This document shows positions 24,317 to 31,775 of a stretch of DNA of 35,052 nt, piece by piece. A program made the position numbers and the translations under genes. The notes under the pieces were generated by a model. The model was not told where the DNA came from. It was given only the letters and a program-made list of their open reading frames with translations, and ran no database searches. The DNA is from Micavibrio_A sp040381535 (GTDB lineage Bacteria > Pseudomonadota > Alphaproteobacteria > Micavibrionales > Micavibrionaceae). The stretch lies in the NCBI GenBank assembly GCA_040381535.1, contig JBEIHF010000024.1:1-35052 (forward strand). The letters are read 5' to 3'. Numbering within the stretch: position 1 is the first letter of the stretch; each line of letters begins with the position of its first letter.

Positions 24317-25225
24317 ATGACTCAAACTCAAATCAAATCGGCGGAATTGCCGTCCGTCCGCGGCCGTTACACGGATAACTTCCCGCTGGGTGAATCGGGC
24401 TGGTTCAAATGCGGCGGTAAGGCCGAAGTGCTTTTCAAACCCGCCGATCTTTTGGATCTTCAAAATTTCCTGAAAAAAACTCCCCGCGAAATCCCCGTCC
24501 ATATTTTCGGCGCGCTTTCGAACACCATCATTCGAGATGGCGGTCTTTCGGGCGTCACAATAAGACTCGGCCGCGAATTTGCGGGAATCGAAACCAACGG
24601 CGAAACGGTAAAGGCTGGAGCCTTGGCCCTCGATGCCAACGTGGCACAAGTTGCGGCGGAGGCGGGAATAGGCGGTCTGGAATTTTTCAGCGGCATTCCG
24701 GGAACGATAGGAGGCGCGCTGCGCATGAACGCTGGCTGTTATGGCACCGAGACCAAAGATGTTCTGGTGCGGTGCGAGGCGATTGACCGCAACGGAAATA
24801 TCCATACGCTGAACCCTGCACATATGCACATGACCTATCGCCATGTCGAAGTACCCGAAGATTTCATTTTCGTTTCAGCAACATTCAAAGGTCAAAAAGA
24901 GAATGCAGATAATGTCTTGGAACGCATAGCTGAGATTAAAGTAAAACGTGAAGCGTCCCAACCCATCCGTGAAAAGACTGGCGGATCCACCTTCGCCAAC
25001 CCCCCTGATAAAAAAGTGTGGGAATTGATTGATGCGGTCGGCGGCCGCGGGCTTAAAGTCGGCGGCGCGGTTATGTCCGAAAAACACTGCAATTTTATGA
25101 TCAACGAAGGCGACGCCTCGGCGGCGGACCTCGAATCTCTGGGGGAAGAATTACGCAAAAGGGTTTCCGATAAATTCGGAATCACCCTACGGTGGGAAAT
25201 CAAACGAGTAGGATTATCGGCATGA
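24317..25225 (+). CDS. murB: UDP-N-acetylenolpyruvoylglucosamine reductase (type I-like motif set)
   Basis: The 302-residue FAD enzyme reduces UDP-GlcNAc-enolpyruvate to UDP-MurNAc with NADPH. FAD-binding elements include FKCGGKAEVLF (30-40), FGALSNTIIRDGGLSGVTI and GLEFFSGIPGTIGGALRMNAGCYG (120-143). Catalytic residues are recognisable: Ser224 in GGSTFANP, Arg175 following MTYR, and Glu294 in LRWEIKRVG. SEKHCNFMIN is the conserved substrate-binding block. The start codon follows the murC stop directly and the end overlaps ddl by 4 nt. The order murC-murB-ddl is standard for alphaproteobacteria. Confidence 0.98.
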   Translation: MTQTQIKSAELPSVRGRYTDNFPLGESGWFKCGGKAEVLFKPADLLDLQNFLKKTPREIPVHIFGALSNTIIRDGGLSGVTIRLGREFAGIETNGETVKAGALALDANVAQVAAEAGIGGLEFFSGIPGTIGGALRMNAGCYGTETKDVLVRCEAIDRNGNIHTLNPAHMHMTYRHVEVPEDFIFVSATFKGQKENADNVLERIAEIKVKREASQPIREKTGGSTFANPPDKKVWELIDAVGGRGLKVGGAVMSEKHCNFMINEGDASAADLESLGEELRKRVSDKFGITLRWEIKRVGLSA

Positions 25226-26202
25226 AGAAAAATGTGGCCCTTTTGGTTGGCGGCTGGAGCTCGGAGCGTGAAGTCTCCCTTATGAAAGGCGTGCATATCG
25301 AGGCCGCGCTGAAGGAATCCGGATATTCCGTTAAAACCATAGATGTATCGCGCGATATTCAAAAACTGGTGAAGGCGCTGGACGCGGCAAAACCCGATGT
25401 CGTCTTCAACAATCTTTATGGCCGCGGCGGCGAAGACGGAACGATTCAGGCTGTGCTCGAAATGCTCGGTCTTCCTTACACACATTCGGGTGTCGCCGCT
25501 TCCGCCATCGGCATGGACAAGGTCATGACGAAAAAACTCGCTGAAAATATGGGCGTGCGCACCTCCATCGGCATCGTCGCGGGCAAGGATGAAATCATGG
25601 CAGAAACCGTTATGCTGCGCCCCTATGTCGTAAAGCCGATTAATGAAGGTTCTTCCGTGGGGGTACGCATCATTCTTGAAGGCGAAAATCAAAAACCTAT
25701 CGATGAATCGACATGGTATTTCGGTGAATCCGCGCTTGTCGAAAAATATGTTCCAGGCCGCGAAATCCATGTCGCTGTTTTGGATGGCAAGGCGCAGGGC
25801 GTGACGGAGATCATAGTCCACGGCCATCGCTTTTTCGATTACGAAGCCAAATACTCCGACACCTCCACCGAACTCGTAACCCCCGCCGATATTTCGGAAA
25901 TAGTGGCGAAAACCGCCATGGATTATGCCGAACGCGTTTACGAAGTGCTCGGATGCGAAGGAATTGCCCGTGTCGACATGCGTTATGATGATTCCAAACC
26001 GGATGGAGATGGGGTATGCTTTTTAGAGATAAACACTATGCCCGGCCTGTCCCCCGGATCCATCGCCGTGATCCAGCCGGAACATAATGGTATGTCTTAC
26101 GTTCAACTTTGTTCCCATCTGGTCGAAACCGCATCATGTCACGGCAAGGTACAAGAAGATCTTCCATCCTCAAACGGCGCGCCAGTGGCACGGAGCGCCT
26201 GA
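25222..26202 (+). CDS. ddl: D-alanine--D-alanine ligase
   Basis: The 326-residue ATP-grasp enzyme makes the D-Ala-D-Ala dipeptide used by MurF. Landmarks are LVGGWSSEREVSLMKG at the N terminus, NNLYGRGGEDGTIQ, YTHSGVAASAIGMDK, KPINEGSSVGV, EKYVPGREIHVAVL and the metal-binding FLEINTMPGLSPGS. The ATG at 25222 overlaps murB by 4 nt; an upstream in-frame start at 25192 is unlikely. The protein is about 20 residues longer at the C terminus than usual, and this polar tail (SCHGKVQEDLPSSNGAPVA) is encoded in the part that overlaps ftsQ by 67 nt. Confidence 0.98.
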   Translation: MKKNVALLVGGWSSEREVSLMKGVHIEAALKESGYSVKTIDVSRDIQKLVKALDAAKPDVVFNNLYGRGGEDGTIQAVLEMLGLPYTHSGVAASAIGMDKVMTKKLAENMGVRTSIGIVAGKDEIMAETVMLRPYVVKPINEGSSVGVRIILEGENQKPIDESTWYFGESALVEKYVPGREIHVAVLDGKAQGVTEIIVHGHRFFDYEAKYSDTSTELVTPADISEIVAKTAMDYAERVYEVLGCEGIARVDMRYDDSKPDGDGVCFLEINTMPGLSPGSIAVIQPEHNGMSYVQLCSHLVETASCHGKVQEDLPSSNGAPVARSA

Positions 26203-27008
26203 TCCTTTTCGTCAAAAGATTCGGATTGATCATAGCGGGTGCGACGTTCGTTTTCTGGGTCGGATCATGGGTTGTCATGTCGGGGTTCGCCGCGCAAACG
26301 GGACACCGCATTGAAAACGCCGTTCTCGATAAAACCGCCTCTTGGGGTTTCGAAGTCAAAAACATCATGGTCGACGGGCGCGCGCACACGGATGTTGATG
26401 CGTTGAAGGCTATGATCGCGATGGAAAAGGGCGATCCGATTTTCGCGTTCCATCCCACCGAAGCCAAAGCCATGATCGAAAAATTGTCATGGGTGAAAAA
26501 GGCGCATGTCGAACGCCGTCTGCCCGACACCATCTACATCAAAATCACTGAACGTACGCCGATGGCGCTGTGGCAACGCAATCAAAAACTCTCGCTGATC
26601 GATGAAGACGGCGTTGTACTGACGGACCAAAACCTCGTACCGTTCCAAAACTTTCTTATAGTTGTCGGAGATGAAGCGCCCAAACAGGCCGCAGGCCTGC
26701 TGGAAATGCTCGCCGTCGAACCTGTGATCGCCAAACGGGTCGAGGCCGCGACGCTGATTTCGGGCCGCAGATGGGATCTGAAGCTAAAATCGGGCGCCGA
26801 TGTGAAATTGCCCGAAGAGGAGCTAGGTTTGGCACTCCGAAAACTCGCCGTAAACCACGAAGAAGAGGCTTTATTGGATAAAGACGTGGTGAGCATTGAC
26901 GTTCGGGAAGAGGGCCGTATAACGGTAAGAACAAAACCTGGTAGCGCCCAAGAATTTGGGAAGGACTTTAACGCCGCCATAACCCCCGCCTCGGGCAGCC
27001 CGATATAA
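26136..27008 (+). CDS. ftsQ: Cell division protein FtsQ
   Basis: The 290-residue bitopic divisome protein has a basic cytoplasmic N terminus (SRQGTRRSSILKRR), a membrane helix at about 29-50 (GLIIAGATFVFWVGSWVVM) and a periplasmic POTRA domain near 72-140 (VKNIMVDGRAHTDVDAL, WVKKAHVERRLPDTIYIKITER). The FtsQ beta domain follows (LIDEDGVVLTDQNL, LISGRRWDLKLKSGADVKLPE). FtsQ recruits FtsL and FtsB. I chose ATG 26136; a TTG at 26109 is also in frame. Either choice leaves an unusually long overlap with ddl. The stop is followed by ftsA after one base. Confidence 0.94.
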   Translation: MSRQGTRRSSILKRRASGTERLILFVKRFGLIIAGATFVFWVGSWVVMSGFAAQTGHRIENAVLDKTASWGFEVKNIMVDGRAHTDVDALKAMIAMEKGDPIFAFHPTEAKAMIEKLSWVKKAHVERRLPDTIYIKITERTPMALWQRNQKLSLIDEDGVVLTDQNLVPFQNFLIVVGDEAPKQAAGLLEMLAVEPVIAKRVEAATLISGRRWDLKLKSGADVKLPEEELGLALRKLAVNHEEEALLDKDVVSIDVREEGRITVRTKPGSAQEFGKDFNAAITPASGSPI

Positions 27009-27009
27009 T

Positions 27010-28278
27010 ATGAAACACAAACTCAAACCCAAAGGCTCTATTCTGGCCGCGCTGGACATCGGCTCGCACAAGATCGCGTGTTTCATAGGGCGCATCGTCG
27101 ATGACGAAGGTGCGATAGAAGTTCTGGGCGTCGGCTATCAGGCATCAAAGGGAATTAAAGGCGGCGCGGTGATCGATATCGATCTCGCCGAAAACGCCAT
27201 CCGCTCTACCGTGCACGCCGCCGAAAACATGGCTGCCGAAGCGATGAAGGGCTATCCGCTTCGCGAAGTCATCATCAACGTGCCGGGAACGTACGCGCAC
27301 TCCAACATTCTTTCCGCATCCATTCAAGTCGCGGGCCACGCGATCACGGGCAACGATGTCCGCCGCGCATTAGCAAAGGCGCAAGACCAAGTTCTCTCCG
27401 CAGATTACGAACTCATTCACACCATCCCGATCGGTTACCGTATTGATGGGCAAGAAGGTATCCGTGATCCGCGCGGTATGGTCGGCCAGCAACTCGATGT
27501 CGGCATACATATGGTCACGGCTGATTTGGGGCCACTGCAAAATATCGCGTCCTGCATCGAACGCTCGCATCTCGATATTGTCGCGCTCGGCTCTTCGCCC
27601 TATGCGGCGGGATTATCCTGCCTCGTCGAAGATGAAATGGATCTGGGCTGCACCGTCATTGATATGGGCGCGGGGGTTACATCCTTCGCCGTGTTTCAGG
27701 GCGGCCATATGATTTACGGCGATGCCATTCCCGCAGGCGGCGCGCATGTGACGAACGACATCGCCAAGGGTCTTACCTGCGCGGGTTCGGATGCCGAACG
27801 TTTGAAGACATTATATGGCTCGGCCATGATGACCTCTTCGGATGAATCCGAATTGATCGAAGTGCCGCAGCTCGGCGAAACCGACCGCCACACCCCCAAC
27901 CACATTCCGCGCTCTCTATTGATCGGTATCATCCAGCCGCGCTTGGAAGAGATTCTCGAAATCGTCCGCGGGCGTATTCGTGATTCCGGTTTGGGCAACA
28001 CTGTCGGCCGACGCGTGGTGTTGACGGGTGGGGCAAGTCAAATGCCCGGCATGCGCGATCTTGCCCAAACGATTCTCGACAAACAAATCCGCCTCGGCCG
28101 ACCAATAAGACTCAGCTCTCTGCCTGATGGAGTTTCCGGCCCCGCATTCGCAACCACCGCAGGACTTTTGACTTATATCTCTGAACGCCACGATGAAATG
28201 CCAGCCGAGATTATGGCGACGGTCGAGCCGGGTTCGATGTGGGAGCGCGTAAAGTACTGGTGGAAAGAAAACTGGTAA
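27010..28278 (+). CDS. ftsA: Cell division protein FtsA
   Basis: The 422-residue actin-like ATPase tethers FtsZ to the membrane and recruits later divisome proteins. ATP-binding parts are ALDIGSHKIACFIGR (14-28), TVIDMGAGVTSFAVF (phosphate 2) and VVLTGGASQMPG (adenosine motif). The 1C domain lies between, with NVPGTYAHSNILS and EGIRDPRGM. The C terminus WERVKYWWKENW is the amphipathic membrane-targeting helix. The start lies one base after the ftsQ stop. A palindromic hairpin followed by a T tract lies 33 nt past the stop, so the long dcw transcript may end or attenuate here. Confidence 0.98.
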   Translation: MKHKLKPKGSILAALDIGSHKIACFIGRIVDDEGAIEVLGVGYQASKGIKGGAVIDIDLAENAIRSTVHAAENMAAEAMKGYPLREVIINVPGTYAHSNILSASIQVAGHAITGNDVRRALAKAQDQVLSADYELIHTIPIGYRIDGQEGIRDPRGMVGQQLDVGIHMVTADLGPLQNIASCIERSHLDIVALGSSPYAAGLSCLVEDEMDLGCTVIDMGAGVTSFAVFQGGHMIYGDAIPAGGAHVTNDIAKGLTCAGSDAERLKTLYGSAMMTSSDESELIEVPQLGETDRHTPNHIPRSLLIGIIQPRLEEILEIVRGRIRDSGLGNTVGRRVVLTGGASQMPGMRDLAQTILDKQIRLGRPIRLSSLPDGVSGPAFATTAGLLTYISERHDEMPAEIMATVEPGSMWERVKYWWKENW

Positions 28279-28310
28279 GATCCCAAAATTGCAGGAAATT
28301 GTATAACTGA

Positions 28311-28332
28311 CCGGAATATATTCCGGCTTTTT
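28311..28332 (+). terminator. Candidate rho-independent terminator or attenuator after ftsA
   Basis: A perfect 16-bp palindrome, CCGGAATATATTCCGG (28311-28326), is followed by CTTTTTCTT. As RNA it would form a 6- to 7-bp stem with a tiny AU loop and a U tract. The stem is short and partly AU, so partial read-through into ftsZ is possible. Confidence 0.6.
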
Positions 28333-28372
28333 CTTGTTGAAATCCTTGAAAATTCCTCAATTACTCCCCAAG

Positions 28373-28381
28373 TTATCCACA
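28373..28381 (+). promoter_or_regulatory. Consensus DnaA box upstream of ftsZ
   Basis: TTATCCACA at 28373-28381 matches the strict DnaA box exactly. It lies 237 nt before the ftsZ start. DnaA is known to act as a transcription regulator of ftsZ in Caulobacter; that it does so here is inference. Confidence 0.6.
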
Positions 28382-28439
28382 GTTAAATGCCACGCTTCTC
28401 TTGGGGTTTTCACGGCTCTATGACACACTTCTGAAACAT

Positions 28440-28577
28440 GAGTCATATGAGTCTCTTAGCCCATATTATTCACGCGCCATGATGGGGTGGCGTTCTTAAG
28501 GAGTACTTATTTCCCGCCGTTTTTTGCGCATCATCGGAAATTCAAGATTCCGTTTGTGTGAGAACAAGTCTAGAATC
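28440..28577. promoter_or_regulatory. Cluster of four GANTC (CcrM-type) sites upstream of ftsZ
   Basis: GAGTC at 28440-28444 and 28449-28453, GATTC at 28546-28550 and GAATC at 28573-28577 give four GANTC sites in 138 bp. One per about 256 bp is expected by chance at even base use. In alphaproteobacteria CcrM methylates the adenine here, and GcrA uses methylated sites to activate cell-cycle genes, ftsZ among the known Caulobacter targets. Confidence 0.6.
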
Positions 28578-28617
28578 ACGACACAACCAAAAGTCCTTCA
28601 CGGAGGTCCTAAAAATT

Positions 28618-30378
28618 ATGATCAACTTAAGAATTCAAGCACCAGAGGTACAAAGATTGTCTCCCAGAATCCACGTAATCGGCGTAGGTGGCGCCGGAGG
28701 TAATGCCGTTAACAATATGATTTCATCGGGGCTCGAGGGCTGCGAATTCCTCGTCACGAATACGGATGCACAGGCTTTGGAAGGCTCGCTCTGCGAAAAC
28801 CGCATCCAGCTCGGCGTGCATGTCACGGCCGGTTTGGGCGCAGGCGCAAAACCCGAAATGGGTTGTAAGGCGGCGGAAGAGTCCATCAACGAAGTGATGG
28901 AATATCTCCAAGGCTCCAACATGGTGTTCATCACCGCGGGTATGGGTGGCGGCACGGGTACGGGCGCTGCGCCGATCATCGCACGCGCTTGCCGCGATGC
29001 GGGCATCCTGACCGTCGGCGTTGTCACGAAACCTTTCCACTTCGAAGGCACGCACAGAATGCGTCAGGCCGAAGCGGGTATCTTGCAGATGCAGGACTGG
29101 GTCGACACGTTGATCGTCATCCCGAACCAAAATCTTTTCCGTGTTGCCAACGAACGCACCACCTTTGCAGATGCTTTCCGCATGGCGGACTCGGTTCTGC
29201 AATCGGGCGTGCGCGGCGTGACGGATTTGATCACCAAAGAAGGTCTCATCAATCTCGACTTCTCCGACATCCGCTCCGCCATGCTCGAAATGGGCAAGGC
29301 TATGATGGGTACGGGCGAAGCTGAAGGCGAACGCAGAGCATTGGAATCTGCCGAAGCCGCGATCAGCAACCCGCTACTCGACGACATCTCGATGAAAGGC
29401 GCACGCGGCGTCATCATCAACGTCACGGGCGGACCTGACATGACATTGTTCGAAGTCGATGAAGCCTGCAATCGCATCCGCGATGAGGTTGACCCAAACG
29501 CAAACATCATTTTCGGTTCTACGTTCGATGATCGCATGGAAGGCCGTATGCGCGTTTCCGTTGTGGCAACAGGTATCGATGCCGGTGAAGCACGTCAAAC
29601 GACGGGCGGAACGGGCGGCGTGCGTGTAACCGTCGTGGGAAAGCCGCTAGCGTCCACTGAAACCAAGCCTATCTTTGAGCGCGCAAGACCGCAGGCGACT
29701 TTGCCGACGAACCCGATTCAAACGGCAACCGTGGCACAACGCGCCGCGATACCTGCGAAACCGATGACGTCGCTGCCCAACACGCCGCGCACGTCTTATG
29801 ATGAACCCGAACGCGACATGTTCGAACAGCAGGAATTCGTTCCCGCTCAAACCGAACATGCCGCCGTTCAATCCTACGCACAACAACAGGCGCAACAATC
29901 GGCCTATCAACAGCAAGCCGCAGGTCTGCGCGGTACATTGCATGACGGTCACTTTATTCCGCCAAAACCTTTGTACGCCGAACAACAAGAACCCGCTTCG
30001 TCTTATGGAGGCGGATTCCCTCTGCAGGGCGGCAACAAAGGTTACAATCTGAATCCTCCGGTTCCGGGTGCTTCGGCTCATGCTCAGTCGGCTGCGTCGG
30101 CGAAAAAACCGCCGTCATTGTTTGAACGCATCACTTCGGGTGTTCGCAACGCGGCCCATGCCGCACGCGAAGAAGTCGTGGAAGATCTTGACCATACGGG
30201 CGGACAACAACAAGCAACTGGCACGGGTGGTTTCCACTCCGCTCTGCGCGCCACGCCCCGCATCGGCGAACTTTCTGCGGTGCAGGGTCAATTGAATATC
30301 GACGCACCAAGCGCTTCCCGCGCGAAGTCCGAAGAAGAACTAGATATTCCGGCATTCTTGCGTCGCCAAGCCAACTAA
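28618..30378 (+). CDS. ftsZ: Cell division protein FtsZ (long-linker form)
   Basis: The 586-residue tubulin-like GTPase forms the Z ring. GTP-binding motifs are IGVGGAGGNAVNNM (21-34) and the tubulin signature GGGTGTGAAP (110-119); the T7 loop NLDFSDIR carries catalytic Asp214. The folded core ends near residue 322. A linker of about 250 residues follows, rich in Gln, Pro and Ala (QQQAQQSAYQQQ) and containing a helical block PPSLFERITSGVRNAAHAAREE. The C-terminal peptide LDIPAFLRRQ (574-583) binds FtsA and other partners. I chose ATG 28618 with GGAGGT ten nt upstream over the GTG at 28558. E. coli FtsZ has 383 residues; long linkers are usual in alphaproteobacteria. Confidence 0.98.
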   Translation: MINLRIQAPEVQRLSPRIHVIGVGGAGGNAVNNMISSGLEGCEFLVTNTDAQALEGSLCENRIQLGVHVTAGLGAGAKPEMGCKAAEESINEVMEYLQGSNMVFITAGMGGGTGTGAAPIIARACRDAGILTVGVVTKPFHFEGTHRMRQAEAGILQMQDWVDTLIVIPNQNLFRVANERTTFADAFRMADSVLQSGVRGVTDLITKEGLINLDFSDIRSAMLEMGKAMMGTGEAEGERRALESAEAAISNPLLDDISMKGARGVIINVTGGPDMTLFEVDEACNRIRDEVDPNANIIFGSTFDDRMEGRMRVSVVATGIDAGEARQTTGGTGGVRVTVVGKPLASTETKPIFERARPQATLPTNPIQTATVAQRAAIPAKPMTSLPNTPRTSYDEPERDMFEQQEFVPAQTEHAAVQSYAQQQAQQSAYQQQAAGLRGTLHDGHFIPPKPLYAEQQEPASSYGGGFPLQGGNKGYNLNPPVPGASAHAQSAASAKKPPSLFERITSGVRNAAHAAREEVVEDLDHTGGQQQATGTGGFHSALRATPRIGELSAVQGQLNIDAPSASRAKSEEELDIPAFLRRQAN

Positions 30379-30432
30379 AAGGCGAATTAAAGGTTTAGTT
30401 TTTTCTGAGTGTCCTCCAGAAAAAGCATCACT

Positions 30433-30458
30433 AGGGCCCCTCACGGGGTCCTTTTTTT
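30433..30458 (+). terminator. Rho-independent terminator of ftsZ
   Basis: An 8-bp stem (AGGGCCCC 30433-30440 with GGGGTCCT 30445-30452, one G-U pair) closes a 4-nt loop and runs directly into seven T residues (30452-30458). It lies 54 nt after the ftsZ stop and is the strongest terminator in the window. Confidence 0.92.
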
Positions 30459-30572
30459 GTGAATATAATAGGAATAAAATCACATAATCATAGATGCTTT
30501 TCCTCACCGAGAACATCCACCGCGACATAAACCAAATCGTTAATGTCGCCCCACATCTGCCGACGAAAAAAT

Positions 30573-30587
30573 GTGGACTTAGTCCAC
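30573..30587. promoter_or_regulatory. 15-bp palindrome upstream of lpxC, operator-like
   Basis: GTGGACT-T-AGTCCAC is a perfect inverted repeat of 7 bp around a single base. It lies about 205 nt before the lpxC start with no T tract after it, so it looks more like a binding site for a dimeric protein than a terminator. No regulator is identified. Confidence 0.4.
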
Positions 30588-30743
30588 CAAGATTAACTTT
30601 TGGCGCCTGCCACGCAAAAAAATACGAAGAACAAACTGAACAATTCAATATTACGAAAAACAAAGGGTAGTTTTCTCATTTAAAAAAACGACGAACTAAC
30701 TATTGGATGAGCCCATGTTACATCGCGCAACAATAGGTGATTT

Positions 30744-30761
30744 CCCGCAGGAAACTGCGGG
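30744..30761 (+). promoter_or_regulatory. lpxC leader hairpin with GAAA tetraloop
   Basis: CCCGCAG (30744-30750), loop GAAA (30751-30754) and CTGCGGG (30755-30761) form a 7-bp GC-rich stem capped by a GNRA tetraloop, a very stable RNA element. It lies 31 nt upstream of the lpxC ATG and 15 nt before its ribosome-binding site. It could protect the mRNA end or bind a protein; no T tract follows. Confidence 0.5.
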
Positions 30762-30792
30762 TTCTATATTCATCCTAAGGATATACACGCGC

Positions 30793-31719
30793 ATGCAAAA
30801 CACGTTGAACAACATTATTGAATTGAGTGGCATCGGGCTTCACTCCGGCCGCACCGTTTCCATGCGCCTCGTTCCCGCCGATGTCGACCACGGAATCGTT
30901 TTCAAACGGATCGACAAGGAAGAGGGGAAGAATCTTATTCCCGCAAAACATGACCTTGTCACCGACACGCGCCTTTGCACGATGATCACCAACGAACACG
31001 GCGCCAATGTTGGCACGATCGAACATTTGATGGCGGCATTGCGCGGTTGCGGTGTTGATAACGTGCTGGTCGAAATCGACGCGGCCGAAGTGCCCGTCAT
31101 GGATGGTTCTTCCATCGTATTCGTGCAGGCGATAGATGCCACCGGGATTAAAGAACAAAAGGCCGCGCGCCGCGCGATCAAGATTTTGAAAGACATCACG
31201 GTACAGGACGGCAACAAATGGGTGCGCCTCTCGCCTTCAACCATTCCGGTTTATAAAGGCCGCATCGAATTTGCACACGCTGACATTGGTGTCCAAGAAT
31301 ATGCCTTGAAACTCATCAACGGCAACTTTCGTCATGACGTGGCAGATTGCCGAACGTTTGGTTTCTTGAAAGAGGCCGAAATGCTTCGTGCCGCGGGTCT
31401 GGGTCTCGGCGGCTCGCTCGAAAACGCGATCATCTTGGATGAATATGGCGTGATGAACCCCGAAGGTTTGCGCTGCACCGATGAATTCATCCGCCACAAA
31501 ATTCTCGACGCTGTCGGCGATCTGGCCCTTGCGGGCACCACCATTCTGGGCACCTATGAAGGCCACAAGGCGGGACACGCCCTTAACAATGCGATTCTTC
31601 ATGCCTTGTTCGCCGATGATTCCGCATGGATGCCGGTCGATCTGCACGGTGAAATCGACGACTCCGAAATTGTCAGCTTCACCCCCGCAGACCGCGCTTA
31701 CGGTAAGACCATAAACTAG
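30793..31719 (+). CDS. lpxC: UDP-3-O-acyl-N-acetylglucosamine deacetylase
   Basis: The 308-residue zinc enzyme carries out the committed step of lipid A synthesis. Zinc ligands are His78 (GTIEHLMAA), His235 and Asp239 (EFIRHKILDAVGD), and the catalytic His262 lies in HKAGHALNN. The N-terminal SGIGLHSGRTVSMRL and MDGSSIVFVQAI blocks and FGFLKEAEMLRAAGLGLGGSLENAI are family-typical. I chose ATG 30793 with AAGGAT ten nt upstream; the longer frame from 30703 would add 30 unrelated residues covering the hairpin leader. Presence of lpxC shows the organism makes lipid A. Position after ftsZ is conserved in many proteobacteria. Confidence 0.98.
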   Translation: MQNTLNNIIELSGIGLHSGRTVSMRLVPADVDHGIVFKRIDKEEGKNLIPAKHDLVTDTRLCTMITNEHGANVGTIEHLMAALRGCGVDNVLVEIDAAEVPVMDGSSIVFVQAIDATGIKEQKAARRAIKILKDITVQDGNKWVRLSPSTIPVYKGRIEFAHADIGVQEYALKLINGNFRHDVADCRTFGFLKEAEMLRAAGLGLGGSLENAIILDEYGVMNPEGLRCTDEFIRHKILDAVGDLALAGTTILGTYEGHKAGHALNNAILHALFADDSAWMPVDLHGEIDDSEIVSFTPADRAYGKTIN

Positions 31720-31775
31720 CGGAAAATCGCCGTTTTCCCCTTTTCAGGGAAGGGGTTAAACGCTATGTTTTCCCT

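Larger units (their letters stand above)
28279..28617. other. 339-bp intergenic region between ftsA and ftsZ
   Basis: Contents in order: a hairpin with a T tract (28311-28332), a consensus DnaA box (28373-28381), and four GANTC sites between 28440 and 28577. The ftsZ ribosome-binding site GGAGGT is at 28602-28607. No gene was found in this stretch. The layout indicates that ftsZ has its own promoter region separate from the upstream cluster; I did not fix the -35 and -10 elements. Confidence 0.75.
30379..30792. other. 414-bp intergenic region between ftsZ and lpxC
   Basis: Besides the ftsZ terminator, this stretch holds a 15-bp near-perfect palindrome at 30573-30587 and a GAAA-tetraloop hairpin at 30744-30761. 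A 58-codon ORF (30494-30670) exists but has no ribosome-binding site, so I do not call it. The lpxC promoter should lie here; I could not fix its elements. Confidence 0.7.

Noticed and set aside
11511..28278. Search for a novel or defence-type system inside the long gene cluster
   Set aside because: Every gene in it is a recognised dcw member in standard order, with short junctions and no inserted gene.
30340..30663. Minus-strand 107-codon frame overlapping the ftsZ end and terminator
   Set aside because: It runs through the strong terminator and into ftsZ, with no ribosome-binding site or recognisable domain.
30494..30670. 58-codon plus-strand frame between ftsZ and lpxC
   Set aside because: No ribosome-binding site precedes the ATG, the product shows no domain or membrane segment, and the palindrome lies inside it. 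It could be revisited if conserved in relatives.
31720..31775. Two small inverted repeats between lpxC and bamD as a terminator
   Set aside because: Stems are only about 6 bp and no T tract follows, and the 56-nt gap is compatible with read-through.
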